DNA of 64,000 bases from Rotaria sp. Silwood1. Lineage: Eukaryota; Rotifera; Eurotatoria; Philodinida; Philodinidae. This document shows positions 39,281 through 52,469 of the stretch, piece by piece; position 1 is the stretch's first letter; each line of letters starts with the position of its first letter. The notes under the pieces were generated by a model, which made no database searches, was not told the origin of the DNA, and saw nothing but the letters and a program-made list of their open reading frames with translations. The stretch spans positions 186,001-250,000 of the forward strand of contig CAJNOP010000190.1 in the NCBI GenBank assembly GCA_905250075.1. The letters run 5' to 3'. A program made the translations under genes and the position numbers.

Positions 39281-39899
39281 ATGGAAAATTTTTATCGGCT
39301 TCCGTTTACTGTTGTTCAATGTCCAAATTTAAAATTAAAAAAACCATCATGGATTCGAAAACCTTCAAATACAACGTAAGTTAAATCCATTCCTATCTGT
39401 GTGATTCCGTTGTTTTTTTTTTTAGAGTTTTATTTGGTTTACTTGTTTCTTATTTTCTCGTTACTGCCGGTGTTATTTATGATATTATTGTTGAACCACC
39501 CAGTGTTGGTTAGTAAAATTAAAACAAAAAAAAAGAATTTCATTTAAAATTGTGTTCACATGGTTTTAGGTAGTACAACTGATGAATATGGTCATCATAA
39601 ACCAGTTGCTTTTATGGCATGGCGTATTAATGGTCAATATATTATGGAAGGTCTTGCTGCTTCATTTATGTTTATATTAGGTGGTCTTGGATTTATTTTA
39701 CTTGATCAAACAAATAAACCAAATATGCCACGTCTTAATCGAGTTCTAATGATTATTTGTTCATTTATATTTATTCTTGTTGCATATTTTGCTACAAAAA
39801 TTTTTATTCGGTAAGTCGAAATCGAAATAGATAATAATAATAATAATCTTATGAATTTTTGATTATTTTAGTATCAAGATGCCCAGTTACTTAACTTAA
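39281..39899 (+). CDS. OSTC: Oligosaccharyltransferase complex subunit OSTC
   Basis: Four exons (39281-39375, 39426-39508, 39570-39810, 39872-39899) joined in frame give 148 residues, matching the usual 149. The product begins [20 protein letters not shown] and has three membrane segments (about 33-50, 82-103, 115-137). Between them are the family blocks [33 protein letters not shown] and [10 protein letters not shown], and it ends [13 protein letters not shown] belongs to the STT3A form of the ER oligosaccharyltransferase and couples it to the translocon for co-translational N-glycosylation. The junction codons (AC|A, G|GT, CG|T) confirm the splicing. A polyadenylation-like AATAAA lies near 40081. 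Confidence 0.96.
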
Positions 39900-42350
39900 A
39901 CGTTACCAACAAGTTGATTGATTAGTGTTCATTATCATTCGTCGTTTTGGGGATTTCTTTTTTTTTGTTTTTATTTATACGTAGCATTGCTTTTCTTAGT
40001 CATTGATGATTGTTTTTCTTTTTTTTTCTATTCACTGTTATTGTTATCATCATCTAAACTACAGTTTTGATTTTTGAAAGAAATAAAAGAAAAGCAAATG
40101 ACACAAAGATTGATTTTTAAGAATTCATTTCAGACATTTTGCCACATCTTATTTACTACATATAATTAACTCGGTAGTGTTTTATGTTTTCATCCTTAAA
40201 TAATTGTAGGAAAAATGCATCTGATAAGCTTTCAGTTTTAGCACAACCACATTTAAATAGTTATGCGATTCGGAGAGGGACTTTTCTTTTTATTTCAAAC
40301 GAGAGAAAATCACCAAGTGTTTTCCTGGGATAATAAAAAAAAATGTTACAGTTAAAACATTGTTTGATTACATCTTGAGAAGGATGATCACGGGCAAGTG
40401 TTTCGACGGAAAAAACTGCATCCTTCATAAGTTAACTCAAGTTATATTTTTTTTGTGAACGAAATCTGCTGAGTACTAGTCAAAAAGGTACAAAACTTAT
40501 ATGTTAAGCATAGTCTTCTGCGAATTTTTTACGCGACAAGTATTTTCGAAGCTTGAAAAATATACGGTTCTGTAATGTTCCGAGCGACAGTGAATTGAAG
40601 ATTAGAGGGCACTGATAAATGACAGGGGTGCATCAAGGATTTAATCAATCCGCTCTTGAATTGTGAAAGCTCATGCAGAATGTTACGTTGAATTGTTTGG
40701 TAGTATTTTCAAAGTGATTCAGTAATATCTAGACCAATAACGACTCAAAATACTACTCTTTACATAGCGATGTCACTTTTATTTCGGAATATTCTCGGCT
40801 GATAGATGATTTAACTCTACATCGATTGGTTTAACGACAAGTCTATTAAAGAAACTCTTCAGTGTTTTTAATTTATCATTTTATCGGCAGTCAATAATAG
40901 ATCAGCTAAAAGTTCTATCCTACTAGTTGTCTTGTCGACTGATAAAAACCTACATAGTTCGGCTCATGTAAACCTTTATATACCAATCGATAAATACTAA
41001 TTCGAGCCAAAACTTATAAAATACTTGGAATAAGCGCAAAAAGTCTAGTCAACTCATGACTAGTTAAACAATGTTTTAACTATAATATTTTTTATTAAAG
41101 CAGTTTCATCTAGTATTCGTTGAAATCTCACGAAAACACTCGAAGATCTTTCCTCGTGAATGTGAAATAAACGAGTGACAACGTTTGAACGGCTCATAAA
41201 AGGATACATGTAGAGCAAATATATCACAGTCTCAAATATTATAAGAACATAACACGCCTGAATGATGCAACGATTAAATGCGATCGTTGTGATTGAACCA
41301 ATATCTATTGCACATTAGCAAACTAAAAACCGCACCAAAATGTAAGTGATTATTAATGTGAATTCCAGCGTGATGAACATAAGAAAAAGGAAAGTACGAG
41401 TATATTCTGATTCTTCGTTCAATTACTTGTGACATAAACGCAGTTATGTCGGCCAACGTCCGAAAAAATTAAAAAAATGAATATCATATGTTTTAAATAT
41501 TTATTTTCTTTTCAATGAGATTGACTCATTTTATGCAAGAATCACATTTAATAATTTTATTATTTAAGAAAATATCTCGAAGAAGACTGAAGTTGATAGA
41601 AATAGAAAAGACTGAAACATTATGATTAATCTAGATGAATTATTTGTAAATCAAAGATTTTCTTCAAAGTCTGCTAGATGAGATTTTTTGAACGTATATT
41701 TATTTTATTTTTTTTTTGATATACATTATACTCTTACATATACTAAAATTGTCATATAATAGGTCAGAAAACTTTCTCTTTCATTTGCATCCCCAATATA
41801 TATACTGATTTTTATTGAAATGATATCAATGTTCATTCATCATTTTTAGCTCACATAATTCTCGTAACCATTATAAGTATTTATAATGTTGAACATATCT
41901 TATAGTTTGCGAAGAAACTAAAGTCTTTGAAATAGTTGCCATGTATTATATCTGATAATTAATAGATCGAAAGATATATCACTAAAACTTTATCTAATAA
42001 AAAATAGATTCATCTTGCTCTTATTTTGATCTTAAACAAACGGTAAAGTAAAAACAAAAAAAAATGATAATGACAGAATATATTCAATTGTTAGTATACG
42101 TTTTTTGAAAACATACATGTTCTCGAACAATCCATATATATGTTCAATGTTTGCCATCATCAATAGAATTTTATATTTTTGTTGTTTTAAAACATATATA
42201 TATATATATTTTTTTTATGCTCAATAATCTTGTTTTTATTTGTTATTTTAAAAAAAAATTGAGCATAAATAATCAACGGAAAAAAAAATCTCTTCTTTTT
42301 TTATTTTCTTGTATCGATTTGATATGTATAAATAAAAGAAAAACTAATAT
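39900..42350. other. Intergenic, OSTC to RPL23A
   Basis: OSTC 3' UTR at left, RPL23A 3' flank at right (the genes are convergent). No protein-like ORF. AT-rich with a short TA microsatellite at about 42196-42210. Confidence 0.5.
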
Positions 42351-43008
42351 TTATATAATACCAATTCGATTAGCAACATCAAGTGCATCATGATCAGCCT
42401 TGAGTCTAACATAAGCTTTCTTTTCACCATCAGGTCGAATTAATGTATTAACTTTGTCAGCATCAACATCATACATTTTTTTAACGGCTTGTTTAATTAA
42501 TGGTTTATTAGCACGAATATTGACAATAAATACTAATGTATTATTATCTTCAATTTTTTTCATAGCCGATTCAGTTGTTAATGGATATTTAATAATAGCA
42601 AAATGATCAAGACGATTTCGTTTTGGTACTGATCGTCGAGGATATTTAGGTTGTCGTTGTAAACGAAGTGTAAATGGACGACGAAATCTTGGTTTTGTAT
42701 AAATTTTACGTTTACGTGTTAATTGATTACCACTAAATCAGAAAGAAAGAAGTAAATTTTTTTTTTTTTCTTTTTTTTAGTATTTACCGAACAACTCTTT
42801 GTTTAGCTTTGAGTGCCTTTGTTTGAACCTTTTCTTTACGATCTTTTGTAACAACTTTAGTAGCATCTTTGCCTGATGCTGATGTACTACTTGTTGGTTT
42901 TGTAGGCTTTTTGGCACTGGCAGTTGCTGTTGTTGTTGTTGTAGCAGCTGGAGTGTCTTTCTTTTTTGCTGAAGCTGAGGCCTCCTTAGTATCTTTTTTT
43001 GGAGCCAT
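42351..43008 (-). CDS. RPL23A: 60S ribosomal protein uL23 (L23A)
   Basis: Two exons (42788-43008 and 42351-42732) join at CG|T to encode 200 residues. The N-terminal exon is a low-complexity Lys/Ala/Thr-rich extension ([18 protein letters not shown]...) longer than in vertebrates (156 residues total). The second exon holds the globular domain: [67 protein letters not shown] and the end [11 protein letters not shown]. uL23 sits at the peptide exit tunnel of the large subunit, where SRP and NAC dock. The basic N-terminal tail is an import and rRNA-binding extension typical of eukaryotes. Confidence 0.97.
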
Positions 43009-44918
43009 ATTAGAAAGTTAAAATCTAAAAAAAAAACTTAATTATTATCTTTAAATTTTGTATTCTATACAGAAAATGAAAAAGACAACTTCATGTTGTT
43101 TATCGGTCTCTCTTAATTTCATTTTGATTGGATTAATTTTCAGTCGAATTCTACATTGAAATCTTCATTATTTTGTAAGACAAATCATTCAAATATTTCT
43201 ATTTTTATAGTTAAATATTGTTTCAAAGCATATTTTTTCTTTGACGACTTTTGAAGATATCCTAGATGTCTCTAGTAATCGAGATGAACAGATTGCTTTT
43301 AGCTGCTCAGACAAACGTTTCCAATAGCAACTGAAGCATAATAGAATTAAAATGTACAAAACACCTACAATCTTTTAAAATTCATGCTTTTTACACGTTG
43401 CTGAGAAAAACAAAATGTACTATGTTCATTTTGCTGAAGAAATTTTAGATTCTTCAAAGCTGTATCCATGTAGTATTACATTTAAGATTATATTTGAACG
43501 ATACTATTTCTATCATTCAAACATAATCTATAATTTATCTTCGTTACAAAAAGTTATATTTATCAAAAAAAAAAGAAACCAGTTCAATTCGAAAAAAATC
43601 AAGAATCGATCTTTAAGATCTTAATCTCATCTGAAGTTTACTTCCATACATATCTGTATGCATCCAAACTCTTCATAATAATGAAACGATTATATCTTTG
43701 GTAATAACAGGACGAGGAAAATCATACGGTAAAAAAAGAAAAACCATTGATTATGAAGAAAGAAAAACTCATGACGCATAACTAACAACAAGAGAAAGGA
43801 AAAAAAATTACAATATGAGAATAATCACATAGACAATGATGAAATTCTTATGAACTCATCTGAAGCATATGTAGGTCATAATATGATTTCATCTTTATTA
43901 TTTATTTTGTTGTAAATATCTCAGGTGATAATATTAGTATGTATATTTACGGCTTATTAGTGCACTAAGTATTAATATAAAATTTTTTATTTAGGAAAAA
44001 ATACGAAAATAAGTTTCAGGTTTTTTTTTTATTTAATTCTAAAAAACTTGATTGTAGATTTTTTTGGTTGACAAATAGCGTGATATTTTACATGATTAAA
44101 TTAATACTTTTCACTTTCAATTTTCTCCATCATCAATAATTAGTTACAATATAAGAACATAATCCTATTATATATTTTATTTAACTGAAAGCTTAATACG
44201 TTAATTAATCATTGACAATTTTCATTAGTTTTTAATAATATCTATAGGTTTAAATATATTTTGTAAGAATCTTACTATGAAACATTAATTATCAATTCAA
44301 CTATGAATAGAAGAAGTAAAAAAAAAAAAACATTTCTCTATTATAGATGATGATTCTTAGTTCATATGAAGATAAATTATTTTTTTTAAGTATGATAAAT
44401 GTGAGACTTGAATAATAGTAACTAAACTAATGAGTCTAGAATATTAAAAGTATACAATCAATTAGCTATATATATATTATTTTTACTCGTCGTCCTTGTT
44501 TCTTATTTTTTTTTCTTTATTATTAGTCATTGCAATGACCAATGAAAATCTTGATTACGTTCTCCTTGTGTAATAATCAAATGATTGAAATTATAAATTT
44601 TTGTAACCACAAATAGAAACTATTAAGATTATAATAAATCATTTCAATTGTCATTATATCAATACGATTGTTTATTTTTTTCCAAATAAGATTATTACTT
44701 ACTCTATCTAGGTTATTGTCGTGTGTTAGAGATAGAAAAACAAAAGTCCTTAGACAAAGAGGTAAAGACAGAGAGAGAGAGAGAGATAGTGCATTTATTT
44801 GTATATATATAATCTTTGTCATTTACATATACAAGACGATAGAAGTAAGAAGAATATTCTTTCTTATTTTACAAAATTGTACTTTTTTAGTACAGTTCAA
44901 TATTATAAATTTTCAATC
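43009..44918. other. Divergent intergenic region, RPL23A / COP1
   Basis: The two genes point away from each other, so this 1.9 kb holds both promoters. It contains a GA dinucleotide tract near 44770-44787 and otherwise AT-rich sequence. A TTTTTTAG at 44883-44890 lies 28 nt before the COP1 ATG and could be a splice acceptor, either cis or spliced-leader. Short ORFs here lack signatures. Confidence 0.5.
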
Positions 44919-47900
44919 ATGTCTGGTATTAAACGAACACGACCAGATGATACTCCATCAATACAGTCTCAAACGACAACTAACAAAATATCACCAAAAA
45001 TTGAAACATCATCAACTTTTATTAATAGTATAGAAGAAGAATACAATTGGTAATTAAAAAAAGAAAAATTATTGAATGTATACTAGAATTTTTTTTTTGT
45101 TTTATTTGACATATATTAGTCCAATCTGCTTTGAATTAATCAGTGAAGCATATGTTTCTCGATGTGGACATAGTTTCTGGTAAGATTTTTATAAATAAAT
45201 ATAGAATTGATTAAAATGTTTTTTTTTTTTTAATTTGTAGTAGTAAATGTCTTCAACGAACAGTTGAATCTCATCGTCGATGTCCCAAATGTCAACTAAG
45301 TCTTCAACCATCGGAAATTTTTCCAAATTATACATGTAAGAAAATCAATCATATTTTATTTCAAATAATCATTAGAATGATCATTCAATTTTTTGCGAAA
45401 TTATTTTTTTATATCAGAATGATTTAAGTAATTGTTAGGCCTACGACAGGTCATTATTAGTTCTTATCCAACAATTCTTTTGAAAAACAACTTTTTCTGT
45501 ACCAAAAGATCTTTTGAACTATTCACAGAAATATGATAGAATTGATTTGAGACCAAATTGGTTCGATTCCTAAAAAAAACATGGACCAATCGCATCTCTT
45601 ACAGCTCACCTGAATTTATAAACTTCAACTATCGCAGAATTGTACGGATATATTAATGAATCGAAGGATTCTATTGTTCAAAATATCATACATAGAACTT
45701 GTTGCTCATAATTAGTAAAAAAAATCAAGTGCAAATTTTCAGTATCATATTCGTATGATTTCAACATAAACAGAAGCAAAATTGTTTATCATTTCTGATT
45801 AAGTAATTATTGTTTTAAGATAGTTTCAGATTTTTGACTTGTATAAGTAACAATGAACTTAAGAGTTTCTAGTTTTATGAAACTTGATTCATGAAGAATC
45901 AACATATGAAAATCACAAACTCGGACTGATATAAATTTATGGTTTATTATCAGAGGATTTTAAAAAAAAAACTTATTTGTATGCCACATAAATCTTTCAT
46001 ACATAAACTTTTTTACATGCCATAGAAAGCAACAAATATTATTTTATTCTTTGTTTCATGAGTTTCATCATGACAAAATACTTTTTCTAGACGAATTTTA
46101 GACATATACTGATTAATTTTTGTCTAAAGTTTAAATTGAATTAGTTTATACTTTTCTATGTACATTCTATTTTTGATTCTGTTAGATTAATATTATGCAA
46201 TGTTCTACTGTTTGACACTTACATGAAAAGATCTGTTTGCTGGAGTGAATAGTAAACCCTACAATATTTAGACTAAGTCTTGGATTCATTGAATGATTCT
46301 AGAAAATTACAGAATAATTTAATCATTGTTATTATACTGATGCACCTTTTTTTTTTCGTCGCAATAAAAGCATATACTAGGATCGTTAGTCTCCTCTTTC
46401 ACCTCGTTTTATTCAAAAGATGTACTCAATTACCAGTAGCCTTCTTTCCTCCGCTTCTAGGAAAATGCACTCAATGATCCTTCGCTTTTCTCTTCTCATC
46501 GTTGATTAATAGAACATAGAAGTGACGGAGAATTGTAAAAATCTTAATTTAAACTCATACTCATTATATATTTTTTTCAAAAATATATGTAAAAACCAGA
46601 AAATGTATTATTTGATGTCAGTTGATAACCATAACTTTATCTATTCATATCAATGAAAGTTAATTGACTTTCAACGTTCGTCTTGATTCATATTATATTC
46701 ATCTAAATCAATTGAATTCTTTCAAAAAAAAAAAAAAACAAAAGATCATCGATTCATGTTTTCATTAATAGTAAATGCAATAATTGAAAAATATCGTCAA
46801 CAACGACCTTTACCTCAAACATTTGCTAAATATGGCGTGAGTAAATTTGTTTTGTTTTTGTTTTGAAATAAAATCTTATCAATAAATTTCTTTATTTGTA
46901 GAGTCTTGTTGATCATATTTCTGATATGGTAACAAATATTCATACATTAAGTGCACAAGATCTTGATCGATTAATTTCTATTATTCGTCAACATAAAGAA
47001 AAAATTGATTCAGTTTGTTTTATTTATTTAATTTATAAATTATTTATTTCTATTCTTTTTTTTTAAATAGAATAGTGAATATATACATAATCGTTTACTT
47101 GAAATATTTCTAACACATGTTCATCATGAACGAAGTGGAGTAAATAAAAACGAAATATTCTGTTTTTTTTTCTTATTATTTTCTTTGAATTATTTAGGCA
47201 ATTGAATCATTATCAAAAGAATTAAATATTGTTGATCATGATTTAAAACAAATGAATAAACGAAGAAAATCTTCATCATCATCAAATATGAATATTCCAA
47301 CAAATACAAATGTTAAACAAACTCTAGATGATAATTCATTAGTATCATCAAAATCATCAAGTAATAGTAAAGAAGATTTATCATCACCATCAAATGATAT
47401 TACTATTGTTAATGATACTGTACCAACTTGGATACAATCAGGAGGACAAGTTAGATTAATTAAAAAAAATAAAATTTATTGACGAATTTTGTTTTGTTCA
47501 ATTTAAAGGATCTTCGAGCAACACCTGATATGAAAACAGAAAAACAAGATGTAGTACCAACAGCAAGTTCATCAGCAACAACAACAGCTTCACGAATTGT
47601 ATCAACTGGTGCTATTGTATGTATTAATTATATATTTTTATTTTAATCTAATAATATTTATTAAGGTTCCGGAAGAAACAAATCAATATGATGATATAGA
47701 AAATCGAACAAAAATAATGATGCGTTTTATGGATGATTTAACAAATATTTATTTTTCAACAAGAAATTCATTGAGATTAACTGTTGATAATGGTTTGTAT
47801 TTTGTTCTTTTTGCTTTTAATTATCAAATGTATTAATTCAATTTGTTCTTCTCTTTTTTTTACATAGATGGTTTATGGAATTCTGATAGTGGTTTAAGTA

Positions 47901-49954
47901 CATTCCGTGATAGTCTTGCAGCTGTAACAAAATATTCTCGTTGTAAACCAATTGCTACTGTTAATTTTGTTGGAGAAAACTTTGCTCAAGCTAGCATTGT
48001 CTCAAGGTATAGAAGTTTATTGTTTAATTTCAATATATTGACTATTTTTATTTTGTTGATTAGCATTGAATTTGATCGTGATTATGAACATTTTGCTGTT
48101 GCTGGTGTTTCAAAAAAGATTAAAGTAAAAAACTTACGAAGGAATCTTTCAAAGTGTTAATCGCTGATCGAGCTCCTATTTTGCCCATAAGTGAGGATCT
48201 ATGAGACTAGCAGAAGTCTGGAAGGATTCGTCTCCATATGCTGTCCTTCGGGAGTTAAGACCATTTTTCGGTCTCTGGTAATGATATCTATAGGGAAGAA
48301 GTTTGACCTGAAATTTTGTTCATAAACAGGTTTCATGATCACTAGAATCTCCTAAAAGTTTCAGCTAAAATGAATGTTACTTTCTCAAGATATTATATTT
48401 TCAAGTAATGATCATATTTCAAAGGCAAAGGTCAAAAAAATCGAGTTTCTTGGAAATTCAAGATCTTGAGAAAGAAACGTTCATTTTAGCTGAAATTTTT
48501 AGGAGATTCTAGTGATCATAAGACCTATTTATAGATAAAATTTCAGGTCAAAATTCCATTGTTGAGCTGCCCTATAGATATCATTGCCAGAGACCAAAAA
48601 ACGGTCGTAACTCCGGAAGGACAGCGCATGAGGATGAATCCTTCTGGGTTTCTGCTAGTCTCATAAAGTCCTACTTAAGAGCAAAATATGAGTTCGATCA
48701 GCGATTAACACTTGAAGAGGTTAGACATGACAGAAAAAAAAAAGTTCTAAAAGAAAATTTTTTTTTTTTTTGCTTTCTTAAAGTTATATGAATATCAATC
48801 TGTATTGGATAATTCTGTTGAATTACATTATCCAACAAAAGAAGTTGCATGTACAGCTAAATTAAGTTGTATTAGTTGGAATCCATATTTAAGAAATTAT
48901 TTGGCATCAAGTGATTATGATGGATTTGTTACTATTTGGGATATGGCTACAGCACAAAAAGTTCGAACATTTCAAGTAAAAATTTGTTTTTTTTTGTAAT
49001 ATAATTAAAAGAAAATTATTTAAGGAACATGAAAAACGTTCATGGAGTGTTGATTTTTGTTCATCAGATCCTAAATTACTTGCATCTTGTTCTGATGATT
49101 GTCGAGGTAGATTTAAATGTTTTATCTTTAACAAAACATATACTTAAATTAAATTCTTTTAGTTAAAATATGGTCAATGCATAATGATTATTCTGTTACA
49201 ACAATTGATGCTAAATCAAATGTGTGTTGTGTTAAATTTAAACCAGATTCTCAATATAATATTGTCTTTGGAACAGCTGATCATAATTTATATTATTTTG
49301 ATTTACGTAATACACGTGAACCTTGTAATTTACTTAAAGGACATAAAAAAGCTGTATCATATGCAAGATTTTTATCAAATAATGAAATTGTTTCAGCATC
49401 AACAGATAGTCAACTACGATTATGGCGTGTAACAGAAGGACAATGTTTAAGAACATATCGTGGACATGTTAATGAAAAAAATTTTGTTGGTTTAGCAGTT
49501 TCATCAGGTTATATTGTGTGTGGTATGTTGATAAAAATTTTTTTTTTTGATTTTCAAATAGTAAAATAATTATTTTATTGTTTTAAAGGAAGTGAAACAA
49601 ATACAGTACATTTATATCAACGTGAAATTTCTCGACCTTTACTTAGTTATAAATTTGATGATCAAAATAATGGAACAGTTAAAACAGTAGCAAATACAAC
49701 GGTAAAAAAAAAGTTAAATAATTTTAATATTAAGAATTTTGTTATTTTTTATTTGATTAGGAACGTGTGAAAAAAGATGAAAGTGGATCAGAATTTGTTA
49801 GTGCTATGTGTTGGAGTAATGTAAGAAAATCTCTTTTTTTTTTTTTGTATTGTAATATTTTAAAATTATTAAATAATTATATTTTATTTAGCGTGAAAAT
49901 ATTTTATTAGCAGCAAATAGTCAAGGTGTTGTTAAAGTATTGGAATTGGTCTAA
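44919..49954 (+). CDS. COP1: E3 ubiquitin-protein ligase COP1 (RING, coiled coil, WD40)
   Basis: Seventeen exons sum to 2088 nt (695 residues; human COP1 is 731): 44919-45049, 45120-45179, 45241-45335, 46772-46836, 46902-47012, 47071-47139, 47198-47449, 47509-47616, 47666-47792, 47868-48006, 48064-48124, 48784-48975, 49025-49106, 49163-49522, 49589-49701, 49761-49820, 49892-49954. A C3HC4 RING occupies residues 44-84 ([27 protein letters not shown]). A helical/coiled-coil region follows, then a Ser/Thr-rich linker. The seven-bladed WD40 propeller starts near [13 protein letters not shown] ([73 protein letters not shown]). COP1 directs ubiquitination of substrates such as c-Jun and ETS factors via VP motifs bound by the propeller. 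Introns 3 (1.4 kb) and 11 (659 nt) are abnormally long. AATAAA signals lie at 50193-50201. Confidence 0.96.
45336..46771 (+). other. Long third intron of COP1
   Basis: The intron is 1436 nt, against about 60 nt for most introns here. It has no clear ORF; a 65-codon ORF at 46280-46477 has no signature. An insertion followed by decay is likely, but no terminal repeats were seen. Confidence 0.6.
48149..48716. mobile_element. Foldback element inside COP1 intron 11
   Basis: The 48125-48783 intron is filled by a palindrome of about 568 bp. The left end reads TCAAAGTGTTAATCGCTGAT and the right end is the complement (ATCAGCGATTAACACTTGA). Paired internal blocks include TGAGACTAGCAGAA, GGAGTTA.GACC.TTTTT.GG, TCTCTGG.AATGATATCTATAGGG, TTTGACCTGAAATTTT and TTTCTCAAGAT, leaving a central loop of about 70 bases near 48395-48465. 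The element does not touch the exons, and splicing restores phase 0 (ATT AAA|TTA TAT). It is non-coding and fits a foldback or MITE insertion. Confidence 0.8.
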
Positions 49955-52469
49955 ATATCATATGGATCATTTGAAAATCGTTCTTTTATTATTATTTTTT
50001 TTTTTTCTGTGAGGATTCAAAATTTTTCTTTTTTCTGTCAAGTAAATTGTCGTATCGTGTGTGTGCATGTGAGATCGTGTCGGATGATTAAAATTTCATT
50101 TTAGTTATTCATCTTAAACAACAAATTCTTAGTTAATTTCTTGTGGAGAACTATCTGTAAATAAATTCGAAACAAGATAAGATATTATAACAGAAATAAA
50201 TAAAACCTATTAAAATATATATTGACACTTGATTTAATGTATTTCGAATTCTACTAGAACATACTATTTGAAAGTACAGATGGATGATGATGATGACAAC
50301 GAGCATTGCTCGCATTCAGATAAAATCTGTGTTATAAACAGAATAATGAGATCATTGCTATCGGTAGATAAGTAACACATGTCTCTATGGGTATTTATTG
50401 TAAAAGCCCTTTAGAATACATTTTGTGTCTTATTCGACAGACTTCTAAACAGAAGTAAATGAATGAACTATGTTTTTTTTTTGTTTTAATGAAACGATAG
50501 TCTTTTGAAGCAAGAAAAAAACAAAGATAAGTTTTATCGATTAAATAAATGTTACATTTCGAATAGCAATAGCTATTCAGCATAATTAAATTCTATTAAT
50601 AACAATGAAAATAGAATTAGAATTATTCTTTTGTATCTCTTCATGAGAAAGTTATGATTTTTCAAATATGAAAGATATTGTATGCAATATTGAATGTTTT
50701 CCAACTTGCACTTATGAGTTTTGCTGTTAAAGATAATCCTTTAAAAACTATAGAACACTTGAATTGTGTTTATCAAATTCTCGATTAATAAGTTCTTTAT
50801 AAATTTTTATTTGCTTGACATTAAAGAAAAACTACATGAAAACGACTATGAATTATTCCAACTTAGCGAAACGTTATTGTGGTGCACATTTATCATTATT
50901 CACAACATAACAATAGCTAGTTGATATTTTTATTTTGTTGATTTAATAAGAGCGAAATTAAAGTATACAGGAAAACCTCTACTTGTCAACACTTTCTTAT
51001 TATGAACGGTCTCGGGGTTGATAGGGCGATTCTTGCTGGAAATGCAGTTCTCTAATATGAATACCTTCGTATTTTGAACAGTGAACACTTTTTGATGGTC
51101 CCGTTTGCCCATATGACTTTACTTTTGAAGTATGAATAAGTATATTTTGTCTATGATTTGACTGCTGTACGGGTGAAGTAAAGAATGACAATACAAAGCG
51201 AGATTAGTAGGTAAAAATAAAAATACTCTTAAGTTATGATAATACAGACGATAATTGTTTATTAATTTAACAGAAACATTTGTTTTTTTTAGATTAACAG
51301 ATCTTACCGAAAAAACCTGTTTTTGTTAATCATGCTTACTGTTACGCCTATTTCATAAACCTTTGAGTATTAAAAAGTAAACAAAATAGTCGTTCAATGA
51401 TTCATAAGGAATTGGTAAATCATTTTTTTTAAAATTTACAAAGAGTTATTTTGATTATATGCCCAACATCATCGTGATGAACATCCAATTGAACAATTTT
51501 CGTGTTCACTATTCTCACAAGAAAACTAAATATATTTTTGTTTCATTTCTTGTTAATAATAAGAATGAATATTATTTCCATGACAAACAAAAACAAAATG
51601 TTCGTTTTTGATACTGTTTTTTTTTGTTATTTAATTGAATGTCAAAATAATGTATGAAAACAATCAAATTCAATAGTAATTAAATTAGTTTCACTAAATA
51701 CAATCCGAATTTGTGCTTTCTATTTGGATAAACTGTTTATCAAATAAAATATATTATATCCATTATAGAATAATGATGTTGAGGAAGATGATGACTTAGT
51801 TTAGAAAGCATACTGTTGATGAGAATAATTCATTCTAGTCTTTGTATTAATTGACCTATGAATCGATCTATTTTTTTCATATTTTATTTCTTATCAAAGT
51901 TAAAATATAGATAACATTGACAACATAAGAAGAAAAAGAAGATTTCTGTCTTTCGAGTATCTCAACATATTCGATGATGACCAGCAGCAGATTGAGTAAC
52001 CCAATATCCTCCATACAACACATACTAGCAGTATCTCTAGTTCATTGCACAATTTTTATGCTCAATTGTCTCTACTTCCTATAACACTAACTACCCACAT
52101 ACTGACTATAGGAACAGATGTATGTTAAAACGTAGTCAGCGTGCTATCGGACGAATGATCCGAGAAAAACAACTGTTAGTAACTTGTTCAAGTCATGCTG
52201 GTCTTTGACAAGACAAGATAATCTTATTTGGAAAGTATTTGTTGTTCAAATTGTTTTTCGATTAGCTAGACATTGAGATTGATTTCTTTGTAGGAGAATA
52301 ATTAATCAATGTTGATGATAAATGATTGAAATAAAGATGATTTGATAATTTATTATTTCAATATTGATGAGTTAAACTTCTAATTGGATAGAGAGAATCT
52401 AAAATAAAAAATGATAGATGTATAAAGAATAAATAAAACACTATCATGTCATTGTAATGAATATTTTTT
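49955..52469. other. Intergenic sequence right of COP1
   Basis: COP1 3' UTR (polyadenylation signals near 50195), then AT-rich sequence. A somewhat GC-richer patch at about 50930-51190 has two overlapping minus-strand ORFs of 60 and 63 codons without recognisable motifs; it may be a mobile-element scrap. Confidence 0.45.

Noticed and set aside
45490-45575. Possible tRNA because of GGTTCGATTCC near 45560
   Set aside because: No acceptor stem, anticodon arm or D arm pairs at the right distances; it is a chance TΨC-like match in a COP1 intron.
50930-51191. Two overlapping minus-strand ORFs in a GC-richer patch
   Set aside because: The frames overlap and neither has a recognisable motif; a transposon scrap is possible but unsupported.
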